Position numbers and translations under genes: made by a program. The notes beneath the pieces are model-generated. The model saw nothing but the letters and a program-made list of their open reading frames with translations, was not told the origin of the DNA and ran no database searches. From Syntrophus sp. (in: bacteria) (GTDB lineage: Bacteria > Desulfobacterota > Syntrophia > Syntrophales > UBA8958): a DNA stretch of 6,747 nucleotides. The stretch spans positions 1 through 6,747 of the forward strand of contig DMAT01000024.1 of NCBI GenBank assembly GCA_003451635.1, read 5' to 3'. This document shows, piece after piece, positions 6,159-6,747 of the stretch; within the stretch, counting starts at the first letter, position 1; each line of letters opens with the position of its first letter.

Positions 6159-6747
6159 ATGACTAGGAAGAAAAAATCCATTGAGAAGGAGAAGATTGAG
6201 GCTCCTCCCTCCGAGCCGGTCGAGTCGCCTCCCCTTTCAGAGGAAGCTGTACCAATAGCATCAGGCGCGCTCCCAGGGGTGCAGCCGCCGGATAATTTTC
6301 CCATCGTTGGCATCGGCGCCTCTGCGGGAGGGCTGGCGGCATTTGAGGCGTTCTTTTCCGCCATGCCTGCCGACATCGATTCGGGCATGGCCTTTGTGCT
6401 CGTGCAACACCTGGCCCCGGATCACAAGAGCATTCTAACCGAGTTGGTCAAACGCTATACACAGATGCAGGTTTACGAGGTCGAGGACGGAATAGCGGTC
6501 CAGCCCAACTGTGCCTACATCATCCCGCCCAACCGGGATATGGCCTTCCTGAACGGCACCCTGCAGTTGCTGGAACAGACCACGTCCCGGGGCATGCGCC
6601 TGCCCATTGACTTTTTCTTCCGCAGCCTCGCCCAGGACCAGCACGAGCGGTCCATCGGCATCGTCCTGTCCGGCACGGGCAGCGACGGCACACAAGGGGT
6701 GCGGGCGATCAAGGGCGAGGGGGGCATGGTCATGGCGCAGAACCCCG
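6159..6747 (+). CDS. CheB methylesterase-domain protein, probable CheB/CheR fusion (3' partial)
   Basis: The frame runs open to the window end; 196 residues are visible. CheB methylesterases remove methyl groups from glutamates of chemoreceptors. The catalytic triad is intact: serine 55 in GASAGG, histidine 84 in QHLAPDH, and aspartate 176 in SGTGSDGT. Supporting segments are CAYIIPPNRDM and LPIDFFFRSLAQD. There is no N-terminal receiver domain; instead residues 1-46 are a charged, Pro/Glu-rich tail beginning MTRKKKS. That layout is typical of large proteins in which CheB is followed by CheR methyltransferase, a coiled coil, PAS and often histidine kinase domains, so I expect CheR next, but this lies outside the window. 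It starts 24 bases after the lipoprotein gene on the same strand, without a visible terminator between them. Co-transcription is possible but unproven. Confidence 0.85.
   Translation, partial: MTRKKKSIEKEKIEAPPSEPVESPPLSEEAVPIASGALPGVQPPDNFPIVGIGASAGGLAAFEAFFSAMPADIDSGMAFVLVQHLAPDHKSILTELVKRYTQMQVYEVEDGIAVQPNCAYIIPPNRDMAFLNGTLQLLEQTTSRGMRLPIDFFFRSLAQDQHERSIGIVLSGTGSDGTQGVRAIKGEGGMVMAQNP

Overview
The window looks like a chromosomal segment from a Gram-negative, moderately GC-rich bacterium, most likely a deltaproteobacterium (Desulfobacterota). A Syntrophales-like organism is my best guess. The basis is the long periplasmic domain on YidC, the order yidC-jag-mnmE, an outer-membrane-type lipoprotein, a CheB-type protein without a receiver domain, and a short palindromic spacer element of a kind I remember from such genomes. 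The taxonomic guess is inference, not a search result. All six genes lie on the + strand.

Region 1 (1-3628) is a conserved housekeeping block. It holds the 3' four-fifths of yidC (membrane protein insertase), jag/khpB (KH-R3H RNA-binding protein) and mnmE (tRNA wobble-uridine modification GTPase). Gaps are 18 and 3 bases with no terminator, so these genes are probably co-transcribed. All the catalytic and GTP-binding motifs I looked for in mnmE are intact. The linker of jag is unusual: it holds an 11-bp tandem duplication, seven degenerate 24-bp units and a run of eight C.

Region 2 (3629-3788) is a 160-base spacer with no gene. It holds a candidate sigma70-type promoter, an imperfect palindrome flanked by direct repeats, and a strong ribosome binding site. 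It marks the change from the core block to accessory genes.

Region 3 (3789-6134) is a two-gene unit with a 15-base gap. The first gene encodes a secreted periplasmic protein resembling the N-terminal and middle parts of the flagellar H-ring protein FlgT. The second encodes a lipoprotein with a CsgG-like domain and a small beta-rich C-terminal domain that may resemble FlgT's C-terminal part. Together they look like FlgT-type modules split over two polypeptides, one of them anchored in the outer membrane. No curli genes are present, so the exported or assembled partner is unknown. This pair is the best candidate here for a poorly described system.

Region 4 (6159-6747) is the start of a CheB methylesterase-domain protein cut by the window end. 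It has a charged N-terminal tail and no receiver domain, and probably continues as a CheB/CheR fusion sensor protein.
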